Assembly: GCA_947247005.1 (NCBI GenBank)
Contig: OX365952.1
Location: 1,510,501 to 1,574,500, forward strand
DNA from: Spisula solida
Taxonomy: Eukaryota; Mollusca; Bivalvia; Venerida; Mactridae
Length of the DNA stretch: 64,000 bases
Direction: 5' to 3'
A model generated the notes under the pieces. That model did not search any database, was not told the origin of the DNA, and saw nothing but the letters and a program-made list of their open reading frames with translations. Position 1 is the first letter of the stretch. Every line of letters starts with the position of its first letter. Made by a program: the position numbers and the translations under genes. Below, piece by piece: positions 46,171 through 59,218 of the stretch.

Positions 46171-46545
46171 ACTGCAAAACGATCGGTCCTTTGGAGCTGA
46201 TACCACAGTCTAGTAATTATAAAGACATGACAGTTTAACGCGACAGAAAGCAGCATTTATTTAGTGAAACACCAGCCTTCATATACACGATTATGTTCAC
46301 CATTAGCCATTTTGGTAATCTTTTTAAGCTTACATATCTTGCTTAATTAAAAAAACTAATTGTGTACTTTTTATCACAGATATGTTTGAAACACATGTGA
46401 AATGAAAATAAAGTGGAAAATGAATAGCCGGTTCGCACGTGCATGAATATATAGACGATTAACCAATTTTCGACTGTGTGCTCATTCAAGCGTAACGAAA
46501 AAAGGACGACAATAGTTTAAAAATAAACACCAACGCTACTCTTAA

Positions 46546-46800
46546 GGTGGACTAGTGGTCTAGTGGTAAGGGCTACTGACTGCTGATCTGAAGGGTGTGG
46601 GTTGGATCCCTACTCCAGACGGTCAAAAAGTGAAATGCTTTTCAGTGTTTCCCACCTAACATAACTAAACTTACTAACAGTCTTTCGGACGAGACGTTAA
46701 GCGAGGTCCCGTGTATGATGCTTTACATCGGCACGTAAAAGAACCAGGGATGCTTCTGGAACTGGGGCATATTCTGTATCATGCACTATCCCCCAAACAT
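46546..46800 (+). mobile_element. tRNA-derived SINE with conserved central domain
   Basis: The A box TGGTCTAGTGGTAAGGG starts near 46,556 and the B-box-like GGGTTGGATCCC is near 46,600. The body has TTTCGGACGAGACGTTAAGC, GAGGTCCCGTGT and GCACGTAAAAGAACC. This central wording is shared by SINEs of several animal phyla, so the element likely belongs to a conserved-domain SINE superfamily. The exact 3' end is uncertain. Confidence 0.75.
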
Positions 46801-47170
46801 TAAAGTGACTAGCATCTTCTGGATTATCCGGTGGCGAGGATAAATAAAAGCAAAATAAACTCTTATGGATACTTGGAAGAAAAAAGGCCTTTCAAAGTTA
46901 CAATTAAAACTTTTAGAATTTTCAATTTTGTTGCAAAGTTTGACGCTTATTTAAGTGTTTTCAACGACTTATGGTTTATGAAAATGCAATTTACTCTCGT
47001 TACATACGTTTCACAGGGACACAATTAGAATACCATGAAATAGCTCGACGCGACGAAATAAACGATATCAAAAAAGTCCAAAATGCGCTGTGGAAAGCAT
47101 GCAACATTATGATAAGATGTCATTCCCAGTGAAAACTATTTCATTTAACGTTCGGTTGTATTCAGATGTA
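46801..47170. other. Unassigned spacer
   Basis: No recognisable feature. Confidence 0.4.
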
Positions 47171-47174
47171 CGTA

Positions 47175-48556
47175 CAGGGATTTCATAATATCTGACCCCA
47201 TTACAAGTCCTTATATATAAAGTATTGTTTAAGCTACAACAATAATTTGTACATCAATGAATAGAGGAGGGATGTCTACTTTTAAAAAGTATGAAACCAC
47301 GAGAAAACGTTAACGTCGTGACGTCATTAATGACGTCATTTCAAATGGACAGTTTTCAAGATGGCGCCGTCTATTGAACAGTGTACGGAAGTGGTTAAAC
47401 TGTATTACCAATGTCATTCAACAGTTATCAGAGCTATGAAAAGGAAGTATCCCGAGTAAAAAAAGATGAACAAAAACCCGGTAAAAGAATTGCACGAAGG
47501 TTTGAAGGTACTGGGTCAGTAGATGACGGCAGGCATAGAAACTCCAGACGTCCAAAATCGGTGAGAATTAATGAAAACATTACACAAGTTAAGACTGTCA
47601 TTCAGGAAACCCCACAAAGGTCTGTTCGTAAGGTATTAGGTGATGTCACTAATTCTACAAGCTATACAAGTGTGTTCAGAATGATGAAATATGATTTAAA
47701 ACTGAAACCTTATACTATTTCTATCATGCAGTATTTAAAACCATCAGACATTACAAGTAGAATATCATTTGCTAGTTGAATGATTGATAATAACCATATA
47801 GTTGATAAGATCTGGTTCTCAGACTAGGCACACTTTTACCTCAATGCCCAGGTAAATAAGAAGAACTGTAGATTTTAGGGAACTGAAAAACCTGATTTTT
47901 ATATTGAAAAGCCTTTACATGCTGAGAAGGTAACAGCGTTGGCTGCATTGAGTGCAAATGGAAATATTGGCCCATTCTTTTTTGAAGATACTGAAGGACA
48001 TGTTGAGACAGTGAATAAGGAACGCTACCTAAAACTCATGAGAATTTGTGCCAGCTTTACGCAGGAAAGGTATCAGTCTAGACAATATTTGGTTTCAGCA
48101 AGATAGGGTCGCTCCTCATACAGCCGGTGATGTGATTGAATGGTTGCGAAAAACAATAGGACGGAACTTTATTCATTCAAGACTGAGCCACCCCACTCAC
48201 CCGCCCTGAGCCCCCTAGATGTTTTCTTATGGGGTTATTTGAAAGACAGGGTCTATAACCCTTAACCAAGAACAAACGATGAACAACTTAAGGTCGCTCT
48301 TAAGATAGAAATCCGTGCAATAAGTAAGGAAACCAGCCCTGCTGTTAAAATTTTAACGAAGACGAGAATGGACGTCATTTAGAGCAGGTCCTCAAAAAAT
48401 GGACAATTTAGAAGTTTGATATATATTCAATGTCATAAAGGTATTATACATGTATTATACATCAAACAAAACATCCAACACTATACAATAAAGATATGAA
48501 TTTTGTATTAAAAATATTGTTGTATGAAATGGGGTCAGATATTATGAAACATCCTG
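47175..48556 (+). mobile_element. IS630/Tc1-mariner transposon, complete ends, dead transposase
   Basis: Inverted ends of about 30 bases (CAGGGATTTCATAATATCTG at the left, matching CAGGATGTTTCATAATATCT inverted at the right, with a small gap) are flanked by TA on both sides. The length of 1.38 kb is normal for an autonomous mariner. The transposase can be followed across several frames. The right end and the coding region keep the same polarity. Confidence 0.9.
47361..48390 (+). pseudogene. Broken IS630/mariner transposase
   Basis: An ATG at 47,361 begins a helix-turn-helix-like segment (IEQCTEVVKLYYQCH). The sense then moves to another frame at 47,411-47,779, with RRFEGTGSVDD, ETPQRSVRKVLGD and LKLKPYTISIMQYLKPSD, typical of this family's DNA-binding half. 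Near 47,815 WFSD is followed by a stop (47,825-47,827) where the family has E-A-H-F. Further on come EKPLHAEKVTALAALSANG, the QQD box with PHTAGDVIEWL, and SPLDVFLWGYLKDRVYN. At least one stop and several frameshifts make it non-functional. Its job was to cut and paste the element at TA sites. Confidence 0.85.
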
Positions 48557-48559
48557 TAT

Positions 48560-49765
48560 ACCAAAAGACGATCTGATTAAAATCATATCATCAAACGCTA
48601 CCCGTAAGGGTGATCAAGTACCTAAGTCAGATTGACAAATAATATGACGTCACAGTGCGAAATTACCGAACAAGGACAAGGGTCATGATGGTTACAGACA
48701 AAGAAAAGTATGGTGTATCCCTTTAACCCATCACTTCTACATCTATACGAATAGGACGAAAAATGTTTCCTTCAAACAGTCCAAAATCTAATTATTGCAA
48801 TGAATTTGCGCATGACAAAATCGGTGCACTTTTATGACCTATGCAATTAGCTGTCTGACAAGATATATTAAAGAAAACTGCATAATTTCGGTTTTTATAA
48901 CCCATAAAATGCAAATAAATCATTTCATTTAAGCAAGTTTAAGAGACAAGTTGCCGATTATAATTTAGACACGTAAGATGTAATACCAACAGTGACAGAA
49001 TGTGTGTTCTTAATTGTAGGAAGATTTCCGATGTTTTGCACGTTAATTGAATAAACGAGAAACTGATAAGTGTTTGACAGGGGATATAAAGAACGCCGTT
49101 TAGCGTATACATCTTTGAGGTTATAGCACTAAAAAAATATTGCACCATAAACAAAACGATTCATTAAACGCTGTTTTTAGAAAATCATTATTCATTTTCT
49201 GACAAAAGAGATTGGTTTATTATTCTTAAAATATATTCTTGTTTGTAGTAAAAATGGGTGAATTATCGATAGTTTATTCGATTATCGAAAAAAAACCTGC
49301 TAATACTCGAGAGTACATGTAGAAATAAAATCGGTCCTTACGAACTTAATCGTCCGAGATTGGAATAAATCCCAACAAGACTATTTCATCAATTGGTTTA
49401 AATAAAAGGCACATAAGCTATATTTTGAAGAGTGTCCACTACGTATCTTTGGTGGCAGACCGCCGTTGCAGTTATGTTCAAACTTCATTGGGCTATCGGT
49501 CATGAGCTGTAGATAAACTCCATTAAATTTGACCGATCCATATCCCAAGGCCAATGTCACTGTGATCCTAACTGCGACATACTTAAACCTGCATTCCACA
49601 ATGTTTGTAGGGAGGTAGTCAATCACTTTCAAACGAACCCTATTGTTTACCAGTATGAGGTCAAAGGTCGCTCTACCTTGGTCCTTGAATTGTAAATTTG
49701 TTATGAATAGTATTACTGTAACTTAGGGCAAACGGGTCATGTTTTCTGTAACTTCGGTCTCCTCT
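48560..49765. other. Unassigned intergenic sequence
   Basis: A minus-strand open stretch of about 113 codons (49,722 down to 49,381) lies here. Its DNA wording (AAGGCCAATGTCACTGTGAT, GGGCTATCGGTCATGAGCTG) resembles non-coding bivalve intergenic repeats, so I do not call it a gene. Confidence 0.4.
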
Positions 49766-49769
49766 TACT

Positions 49770-50015
49770 GCAGATATTTTGTTGCCTTCGTAGATGTAAC
49801 AAATGTGACCGATATGCTACATTTTATTTACGTATATACAATTGTTACCAGTATTTTACATTTGTTGCCGTTGTACATAAATGTGGTTAATATTCTAAAT
49901 ATTTTGCCATTGTAATAAATGTGCTTGATGGAATATATTTGTTGACATTGTAACATCGGTGGTTGATTTGCTAAGTTTGTTGACATGGTAACAGCTATGG
50001 TTGATATGCTACATA
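49770..50015. repeat. Degenerate tandem repeat, about 45-60-bp unit
   Basis: TTTGTTGACATTGTAACAAA, TGTGGTTGATATGCTACAT and close variants occur about five times. Confidence 0.7.
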
Positions 50016-50046
50016 TCGCTTGCTTAGAAGTATAAAATCAATTTTT

Positions 50047-50225
50047 TGAGAAAAAAAGAAAAGACTGTCCGAAAACTAGTCTTACTTATGGAAAAACAAG
50101 CTTTTTGAACTAAAAGTTTGGTCAACATGACCACTTCTGATTTTCATGAAAATAGGCCTTGATATGCAGAGTTCAAAGATGCATGAGTTAGTAGTACTTA
50201 CGACCTTCTAATTCATTTATTAAAT
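50047..50225 (+). repeat. Dispersed repeat F, copy 3
   Basis: GACTGTCCGAAAACTAGT, TTATGGAAAAACAAGC, TTTGGTCAACATGACCAC and GATTTTCATGAAAATAGGCC match the copies at 29,424 (+) and 28,155 (-). Confidence 0.65.
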
Positions 50226-50229
50226 ATAG

Positions 50230-51800
50230 TCTATAAGCTACTTATTACACGTGTTTGTCATAAAACATACATACTTATGCTAATTTCATAAATGTTTCAG
50301 GTAGAACCAGAATTCCACTAACTGCTATGAACTCGGAAAAATATACACGAGATGACGACACCAATCCTTACCTATTAATACGAGTTGTCCTGGGTCGTAA
50401 ATCAAATAACACCAGTCGACATAACACACAAATTGACAGAATGGGTCCGCTACAAGTCATTGAAGAAAATGGAGCAGAGACGGATCATCTATAAGTGTAA
50501 CAAACGGAGGATAATGAAAATGTCAGCTTCCTGAATGAAATGCTGGATCCACCATGAGTTGTCTTTGGAAATCAACATTTCTCAAACGAGTGAATGTCTC
50601 TGTTGCATAAGGTTACCACCCGGTCTATAAATAGAATGATTTCATCGTTACTATTTATAAACCATGCATATCATTTACTGGATCACATGTTCTGCTAAGG
50701 GCAAATCATTGTCTGATAAGCCATTATACCTTAGAATGTTGTATGTGAAGGTAACTATTATTTGTTTTTAAGATGGCATATTCAGGAGATTTCTAGTCTT
50801 ATCTTCTAAATCAATATATATATGAGCATGCCAGAAAGTGTATCTTCCAGTACTAATAAATCTACAATTAAATCTTAAGTAAAAATTAAAATTGTGAAAA
50901 ATACAGCTAATCCATCTTTATTTATACTTTCTTTGCATTCATTGAAACAACTTTTGTGCTTTCGTTGCTATGATTATTTTATGTACTTTAAAGGTCATCA
51001 GACGATTTTAAAAGTGTAGTACATCAAATGCGTTTCACTTTCAAAGTATTAATCAATCGATATAGTGTTAAACCTGTAAGAGGTTGGACAATTAGACAGA
51101 GAAAAATTAGACCGGGAAAACCGGATGCACATACTAACGACTGTCTTAGACAAACGCAAACACACAAACAAACCTGCAAGAGTCGTCATAAAATGTTTTT
51201 TCAGTTTCCATCGGTGTTTTATTTAAACCTGCAAGACCGAGTGGCCATAACGAAAGAAAATACCAGACAATCCATCGACATAGAAACTTAATACAACTTG
51301 TTAAGAAAAAATATGGTAAACAATTGATTGGCTTATAATGGCCGTAACTTCTAGTATAATACACCATACGTCTTATGCATCATTCTTACAATTTTTTGAA
51401 AACTAGTTCATTATGTCATGCCATGTTAAGTCGAACTTGAAGACGTTCGCTGCTGTTTCTTGTGTGAGAGATAGGACAAAACTTTCCCAATGATAGATAG
51501 TGTTCATACTTTGTATATGAACACAGTAACAGGTTAGAAAACAGAAAAATAATTAAACTAATCACAAGTCATCAAACGTGTTATCTGCCCATGAATATAT
51601 TGCTTTACTTCAAATTTGCGTATTCAAGGTCAGACAAGTCAAACAGTTTTCCTCGGCCAGATAATTTACAGACCAGTATTATCGACTATACGACCGGTTA
51701 ATCTTACCTAATCAACGTGGTAGGGAAGGGGAACAGTTTTAAGACGCTCTACATTAATTGTAAGGTTACGTAACAGTACAAGCGAAAGGTTAGCCATATT
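50230..51800. other. Unassigned intergenic sequence
   Basis: No exon or repeat family recognised. Confidence 0.4.
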
Positions 51801-51813
51801 CAATGTGGTTTAT

Positions 51814-51840
51814 TACCTGCGAGCCTTGAACTCGCAGGTA
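51814..51840. repeat. Small hairpin, 10-bp stem
   Basis: TACCTGCGAG and CTCGCAGGTA flank a 7-base loop. It may mark the end of an unrecognised repeat. Confidence 0.7.
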
Positions 51841-51844
51841 TATT

Positions 51845-52960
51845 GGATAGCTCAAAGTAAAAAGTCCGGAGGGGCACGTGACCTGTTCTCGATGGATTAC
51901 GATTTCAAAAAAAAAATCCAAAAAGGATGCATTTTGTTAGAATGTCGTGAACCAGACTAATCAAACCGGTCGTTACAAGATTTCAAATTTTTCTTGAACG
52001 AAAATAGGTTAGTTTTATGGTAAATGTGTCAGGATTACGGAATTTCGGGTGTTAACCAACACCTGATCGGTATTTTTTACGCAACCGATAATTGTATTAC
52101 GCAAACAAATTGCTGACGTATGTCGGCCCGGGCAAGTCAAAATTCTTAGAAAGAACTACAAAATTATCATCAAAACCCGTCCCTACGTTAAAAAAAATAC
52201 ACGCAACTCGATTAAAAGAGTATAAAACACGAGTTTAGATCGTTTTACCGTTGGATAAATTCTTCGCTAACGTTTCATTCTCAACACTTTCGTACCACTT
52301 CCACCGTTCGTCCAGAATATCTTTTTTGTACTCAACACAATTCGTACCCGGCACTTCGCTCCGTAAATTATTTTTCGGATTTTTTTAGGATCAGCGGGTA
52401 AAATTAGTGCTGGTTGTTTCCCTTGATAAAATTAACAACATATACAGTTTCCTTTGGTCTCCAGATTCATAAAAGGAGAATTACCATTCAGTGTTAATGT
52501 CTATTCAGAGACTTAAAATTCTAAAGGTCTCTTGTCTATTGTCATGGAATTATCGGAATTGGTTTATGATCTTTGATATTGTTGAACACTGAAACCATGT
52601 CTTACGATAATACATTTAAATGGACTGATACGAGGTTTTATTTTTAAACATATGAATATTATATGGAACAAGGGAGTCATAATATGCAATTATGTGTCTT
52701 GAAAATTGGTTTGTTATACATGAAATTATTTGACAATGTGTTGATAAATTTCGTATGTCAAATTATCGTGCATATAGTTTTCCCAATTTTAAAGCTACCG
52801 GCCTATCGCGCTTATTTTTTCTCTCACAATTTTGAGATTTTCATGCTTAATTTTATACACATCAGCTGTTGAAACATGCAGATAGAAGGTCGAGGATCCT
52901 GTCAATTGTCTGTCAAATGAAGTCGGTACATCATTTGCTCGCAGGAACTATTTGACTTGT
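51845..52960. other. Unassigned intergenic sequence
   Basis: No exon or repeat family recognised. Confidence 0.4.
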
Positions 52961-52969
52961 ATTTAATAT

Positions 52970-53113
52970 TGGCATGACGAGCAGCGTTAAGTTGTCTTTT
53001 ATGCGCTACGAGAAAATGAAAAAAAAGATCATTTAGAAGGTTTATTTGCCGAAACACGTCACTTGACGAACTTGCACCAGTGAAACCCAAAAAGTCACGT
53101 GATTCGTCACCCG
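52970..53113 (+). mobile_element. End fragment of the CAGGGTG element
   Basis: GGCATGACGAGCAGCG, CTTTTATGCGCTACGAGAAA, CACGTCACTT and TCACGTGATTCGTCACCC match 17,046-17,206 in order, with the final CCCTG mutated to CCCGG. Confidence 0.75.
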
Positions 53114-53114
53114 G

Positions 53115-53765
53115 TAAGTATATCGTCTAATTTAACCGATTGCAAACAGAATCTATCACAACAACAACCTACTTTATACTTCTAGAACGTACACATGAGC
53201 CGTCTTAGTAGACATACATCATTTAAAAGTGTCAAAACATCAAGAAAACTAAACTAGCACGCAGTGGTGATTTTAAAAGCACAGGGTTAACATTTGATAT
53301 GCCAGATGATAAATCGTATACTGTCATTCAACATCCGGGTATGCTCTTAAATTTTATTGTTTTTATTTCTTCATGTCACCAACTATCTTAACACGACCAT
53401 AGCATGCTACCAAATCAGACGGTAAAAATGCTGTCATAAATTCAAGGTTACAGTTATCCTGGTGCCGTTTCACGAACCGTTTCCTATGTAGCTTTACTAC
53501 ACGGAGTTCATATTACTGCCTTGTCCTACTCGGGTGTAACATTATTAAAGCTTTCAACATTTTCTTCGTAACACTCGAAAGTTTTCCAAGAACAAATTAA
53601 TGTTTATAGGGACGCGTAAGCAGACTTCAAAAGACGCATCAGTTTAGAAAACTACTATGTTTGCTGATTAGAAAGAGGTTTTATATTTCTACGCAAATGC
53701 ACTCTTCGGGATTCCATCTATCACTGTCGTCTGATGGTAGCTACGCCAACAAAAACAACACTATC
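53115..53765. other. Unassigned spacer
   Basis: No recognisable feature. Confidence 0.4.
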
Positions 53766-53767
53766 TC

Positions 53768-53918
53768 TCCAACAAACAGACACAAGGCTAACGAATTACC
53801 GTAACATTACGATGGCGTTCCAACTAACAGACACAAGGCTAACGAATTACCGTAACATTACGATGGCGTTCCAACTAACAGACACAAGGCTAACGAATTA
53901 CCGTAACATTACGATGGC
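53768..53918 (+). repeat. 51-bp tandem repeat, 3 units
   Basis: CAGACACAAGGCTAACGAAT starts at 53,777, 53,828 and 53,879. The units are virtually identical, so the array is young. As 51 is a multiple of three, one frame stays open (TDTRLTNYRNITMA repeated), but nothing else suggests coding. Confidence 0.95.
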
Positions 53919-54599
53919 GAATTATTTAATCCAGTTTTTACGGATAGGCACAACAAAACACAGAGGAAATAATAAATACAATAACTTAAATACTGTTGAG
54001 CTCAGACATTCCAAAGCCACACAGAAACGATGATAGCGCCTAGCCATCCACACAAGAGTCAAGTCATAAGAACAATCACAAAAAAGGAACAGCAATACAT
54101 GAACAGGTAACATTATATAGATTTGATTTTGATGCAGCCTTTGTCGACTTAGCCTTGACCTAGATATTGCAACCTCGACCATGCCTGACACGAACTGTAA
54201 CATGATTAATGTGAGTGTGGAGTTATTCTTCTTGATTCCGTGGATGAAATCGACCACGCAATCAATTTCCCTCGACAAATCAACTTCCGTTATACACAGC
54301 AAGAATATTCCTATGTTTCACTGCCTATATAACAACTATAAGAACTTACGGCAATCACGAACGATATTTGACAATGTTCGTATTGCCCACCAAAATAATA
54401 AAATTATGGTATTGATAATTTTTCGCTAGAGTAAGCATTGTTTCAATCGATACAATTTACAACAGAGTATTAGAACGAGGGATGTTCAGAAATAACGCAT
54501 TTTTCAAAGTACGCCAATAATAAATACACCGGCATAATTCGGAATCGTCCTGCGATCAGTTACACCAAATAAGATACATTTGTAACAAGCCTGTCATAA

Positions 54600-56305
54600 A
54601 TTAGAGCTTCTCAGAAACAGTCGCGACCATGGACCCGGGATAGCGATAATGACGTCATCATTTCGGTGTCGATAAAATAACAGCAACGATCACCTCATTT
54701 AGTCTCAAAAAGGTTCCACTTGACACCCAATACACTTATCAAACACACCTTTATTACTAATTGTGATCATAGTTTATGATAATGTGAGTGACAGCTTGAT
54801 GAATATCGTTGGGATTCCTTATATTCCTTACTAGACAGCGCATCAAGCCTTGACGTCAACGACAGCGCAGTGACTATTGGTTTTCCAACTCGGACACCAT
54901 TCTCTTTCATTGATGGGGTGTTTTATATCATTCAACATTCAATATGCAACTGACATAACTCTTCTTATGCGTATTATAGGGAATTTGTAAATATTGTAAA
55001 TACCCATACCAGTAACACGCACGTGTCTATGTTCTTCAGAGTTTCGAGTCGGTACCAATCGTTTTAGAAAAAGTTATTTCCGGTTTAGAAAATTGAGGAG
55101 TCGAAAGAAGTGAATGGTTGAAATCACAGGCCCTCTTTACGATTTTATGGTCCGGAAAAAATATTATACTCTTAGTTAACATCAAGGTGAATTAGTGCAG
55201 CCAGAATTGTCCAACGGTAGGGAATACAATCGTGTCCAGAAATCCATCATTTATTCACCGATCTTATCAATCTGTGTGTCAATCGGTAGAAGAATGATTT
55301 CGCTTTAAGGAAAAATCGCTGTCATATTAATAATTATTATTACAGACTTCAGCAGGGTTTTTCCCTTAATCCTTAGATGGTTTTAACACTGCAGTATTTT
55401 TCGCGTGAATCAATAACGTCATTATGTACGTTATGAACAGTAGTCTCTATGCTATTCAAATGTTGTTAACTTCTATTCATAACGTTTAAAGGCCATCGGA
55501 ATTTCAGTGTACAGTGTTTTGACATTGCATGATGCAGCGGTGGAGTTTTAAATAGAAAGTGTTAATTAACATCTAACTTGATTCCGACTTGTTGACTGCG
55601 CATGCGTTCACCATCACTCTGGGATATATTTGCACCTCGGGGTTACTTAAGGATCAACACTATGAGCGGCTGTTTATTTGCAACGATGCATCTATCATTT
55701 CCCCCTTTTGAACCTTAATTAGATTGAATTCGACTTCCGACTTATTGACTCATTCAACCGACATAATCTTAAAATATAAAAGGAAGCCCCACATCAATAT
55801 AACACTCAGCCAATCAGTGACTTTGGTTTGTAGCAGTGGTTAATTCGTAGTATAAACACGTGGAAGAGTCTACTAGTTTTGTAAGACAACAACAGACATT
55901 ACGTAAATGCACTACTTTTCATACATATCGTGTTATTATCGTCACTCCGTTATTTTATATACAAATCATTTTTTTAATTGATTAAATCTAATGATTACAA
56001 TGATATTCCGAGTACTGCATTTGTGAAAGCTGATCTGTTTGTACGTATTTTACAATGTGTTCAGTAAATAATTACAAACCGCGGGAAATCTGAGGTCACG
56101 TGATCAATAACTGCTTCATTTTGCGCGTGTCTCGGCCAACAAACCCGCAACAAACCTAGAGCGAACAAGATTCCGGCAGAAATGTTAGACTATTTTGCGT
56201 TTATTCGTTTGTGTATAACTGCTTTTAATGTTTCATTCTCTATATAGTTGTATTTGACTGGTTGCTCTGTCAGGAATTTGCTTAAACATCTTCCAAAGAA
56301 TGACA
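54600..56305. other. Unassigned sequence between the mariner-like ends
   Basis: No exon recognised. A short ATCGTCACTCCGTTAT motif near 55,938 recurs near 59,087. Confidence 0.4.
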
Positions 56306-56308
56306 ATG

Positions 56309-56740
56309 TTCTGACAATTTAACTCGTCAACACGATAATTGTACCAGTGTCATTTCTAAGAAGAGCAACATTTATTTCGTGCAATTGATTGGTTTTTCAT
56401 GTTTTTAAAGGGTTTTTATACACAGTAACTGCTTCGTCATTTACATTCCTAGAACGGGTTTCAGTTATAACTGTTTGATCATTTATGCACCATGATATCG
56501 AAGTATTTCCGTCTTGCCAGTCTTGTGGCATGTATCAATTTAACTCGTTCCCATGATAATCATACCCATGTCATTTCTGAGAAATGCAAAATTCAATTCG
56601 TGAAATTGATTGATATTTCATGTTTTAAGGGTTTTTATACACGGTAACTGGTTTGTCATCCACATTTCTAGAATGGGTCTCCGTCATAACTGTTTTGATG
56701 CCCTATGTTATCACAAGTATTTCCGTCTTGGGAGTTAAAC
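56309..56740. repeat. Tandem duplication, about 219 bp x 2
   Basis: ATTTAACTCGTC...GTGTCATTTCTAAGAA, TTTCATGTTTTTAAAGGGTT and AAGTATTTCCGTCTTG occur at 56,318-56,515 and again at 56,537-56,735, with moderate divergence. Confidence 0.8.
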
Positions 56741-56928
56741 TTGTCTGTAATTCGGTGTTATATTCTTACATACAATGAGAGCTATACGAGGAAACCTACA
56801 TCAAGGTAAGGTAGATGAGCCAGGTTACTATCAATTACACGAAAATCCAGCGCCCAACACTGTTTGTTAAGCATGACTTTACAAATATGACAAAGCCGAC
56901 TATAGACTGAGAAGAACGGTTATACTCG

Positions 56929-57017
56929 GCAGTCTACATTGATATGCTATATCTTAAAACATTTCCTAAAAAATGGATATGCCCTGCAAACGATTTTTGG
57001 AAAAGCTGAAACTTGTT
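56929..57017 (+). repeat. Direct repeat pair D, left member
   Basis: GCAGTCTACATTGATATGCT, AATGGATATGCCCTGCAAAC and GATTTTTGGAAAAGCTGAAA match 59,219-59,308 in the same orientation. Confidence 0.8.
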
Positions 57018-57243
57018 ATACGATGCATTCATAAATTCCCCTTAGAACCCTCGCTGGACTGGGCGGTGAAATTACTTATTTGCGTAAAGCTAATTCCCAG
57101 TGTGACGTTGCTAGTTCAAGCTAGTACATGGGGTTTCGACAGATATGCAGGGGAGTAGCTTGGTGTAAATAAAAATGTCAGCCAAATGTAAGACAATTTG
57201 TTCTACAGGGAACATGCTCCTCGTGATTTATTTTTAATTATAT

Positions 57244-58857
57244 CAGGGTGACGAATCACGTGACTTTTTGGGGTTTACCGGTGCAAATCCATAGATGTCA
57301 ACAAGCTCGGTAAGTGACGATTTTTTGCAAATAAACGTTCTAAACGTTTTTCATTTTCTCGTAGCGCATAAAAGACAGCTTACGCTGCTCGTCATGCCAA
57401 TATTAAGTATTCCACAAAACTCTACTTAATAAACACGCTATCCTTGGCCAAAATATGACATGTTGAGAATTCGCCGTAGACTGTATGCTGCACGCAACGT
57501 GCATTTATGATTTACAAACATTTCATCGCAATTGAGTTGATTTTGTAAGCAGATAGTGAAGTCCAAAGTATATTTTGTATGCCAAAAGTGTTTGAATAAC
57601 ATTAAATGCATGTATGTTATAAAATGGAAACTTTGTGAACATTCCAAGTTTTGCTGTCGTAAACGTGATTAAAGTAAGATGCTGCTTGCAGCGTGTAAAC
57701 CATTACGGTTCGACTAAATATTCTGTTTGCAGTTATAAAGTCAATGTAACATGTCCTTTATGTGTGTTCAAGCCAATTCATATACATTGTATTGATTAAT
57801 TTCAAGATATAACAGTTTCATGATTATAAAATTTCAGTGAGATATTTTTTAGTTCCTGTTATTAATTTTGTCTGTACTCCTAACAAAAACATTTTGCACC
57901 CGATCGTCTTCAAACTTAGTGACATTGTTTATGGGCATAATATCTAGGTCAATGTCAAGTACAGGCCAAATCGGCCCAGGCCTTCTTAGGTAATGGTTTT
58001 TCAATAACTAAAAAATGTGAAATTGGCCTTGTCTGTACTCTAGTTCAAACAGTTTTCATAGGATCGTCTTCAAACTTGTTGACATTATTTATGGACATGA
58101 TATCTAGGCCAAGTGCAATTATAGGGCGATTGCTAAGGCCTTCGTGGGTTATACTCCAATGGTTACCAAAATAATTGACATTGTTCTCTAGTTCAAAGAG
58201 TTTTCATCTGCTTATCTTCAACGTTGGTGACAATGTATATGGGCATAATATCTAGGCCAAGTTTAATTGAAGGTCGAATCAGCCCATGCCTTCTTGGGTT
58301 GTGGTCCTTTGATTACCACAAAATGTGAAAATTCCCTTGTATGTACTCTCATTCAAACAGTTCTCAACTGGTCATCTTCAAACGTGTTGACATTGTTTAT
58401 GAGCATAATATCTAGACCAAGTTCAAGTATAGTTCAAATCATCCAAGGCCTTCTTGTATGATAGCCTATTAATTACCAAAAACAATGTGAAATAGGCCAA
58501 GTTGGATTATTTTGTGAAAAAGGCCAAGTTGGATTATTTTATTTTTATTCACTATTCCCCAGGCGGACGTATTTTATGACATTTTGGCTCTTGTTTATTT
58601 ATAAAATGCCGGTTTTGAGCTGTCTTTTTGATATTATTTGAGGGCTAGGGCACAGGACATAATCACTCATTAGCAATAAATGTAAATCCCAGATAACCAA
58701 AACTATCAACCATTCACCATGTTGTTACATTTTGATCATTAAATCATGATATATGGACAGGCATATTTTATAATATTAATTATTATTACAGATGCTGTTG
58801 TAAAGAGCATTCCTAGCATGAACGTTTATTTGAAGAAATATAAAAACTGTTGTAAAA
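57244..58857 (-). mobile_element. CAGGGTG element, second copy (half-length, inverted)
   Basis: Starts CAGGGTGACGAATCACGTGA and follows the right half of the 14,104-17,208 element in reverse order, ending at GTTGTAAAATTTGCCGAGG. Differences: four instead of three tandem units (CATAATATCTAGGCCAAG phrases near 57,932, 58,090, 58,240 and 58,400), and absence of about 174 bases present at 15,670-15,832 in copy 1. The second terminus is missing, so this copy is truncated. Confidence 0.8.
57905..58480 (-). repeat. Tandem array inside the second CAGGGTG copy, about 155-bp unit, 4 units
   Basis: Minus-strand units carry CTTGGCCTAGATATTATGCC, GAAGAT-AGC/CAG and GAGTACAGACAAGGC phrases. It is the counterpart of 16,205-16,600 with one extra unit. 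Confidence 0.75.
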
Positions 58858-58859
58858 TT

Positions 58860-59215
58860 TGCCGAGGCCTAATGCGTTAAAGTGGTCGTAAGCTGAAAAG
58901 TGGTAATATCATTGTGTGGCGTTACACCACACAAAAAGTATTGCGAAAAATAGAGATTTCGTTTACGGCGACTGTTTCATTGGCTGACGTGTACTCGTTA
59001 GGGGTCAAAATATACCGCGATATGTATCAGCGCGTAAATAGAAATCAAAGCGCTGTGTAGAGCGTTTACATATCTACATGTTTTTATCGTCACTCCGTTA
59101 TGAATATCGTGCCACCCGTCAAAAGAAAGACAGTATGTGTAACTTTGAACAACACCTATCAAATACACTGAGCAAAACGGTAAAATAGACATTCTTTCTA
59201 ATGCACAATTTAGAC
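58860..59215. other. Spacer with short hairpin
   Basis: TTGTGTGGCG and TACACCACACAA form a short stem near 58,912-58,936. Nothing else was recognised. Confidence 0.45.
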
Positions 59216-59218
59216 TCT

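Noticed and set aside
49381..49722. Minus-strand open stretch of about 113 codons that looks protein-like at first sight
   Set aside because: Its DNA resembles bivalve intergenic repeat phrases (CAAGGCCAATGTCACTGTGAT-like), no domain is recognisable, and no convincing acceptor with pyrimidine tract precedes it. Could be revived by RNA-seq or protein homology.
56973..57158. + strand open frame near the direct repeat pair
   Set aside because: It lies across a repeated segment, and the matching copy at 59,219 does not keep the frame.
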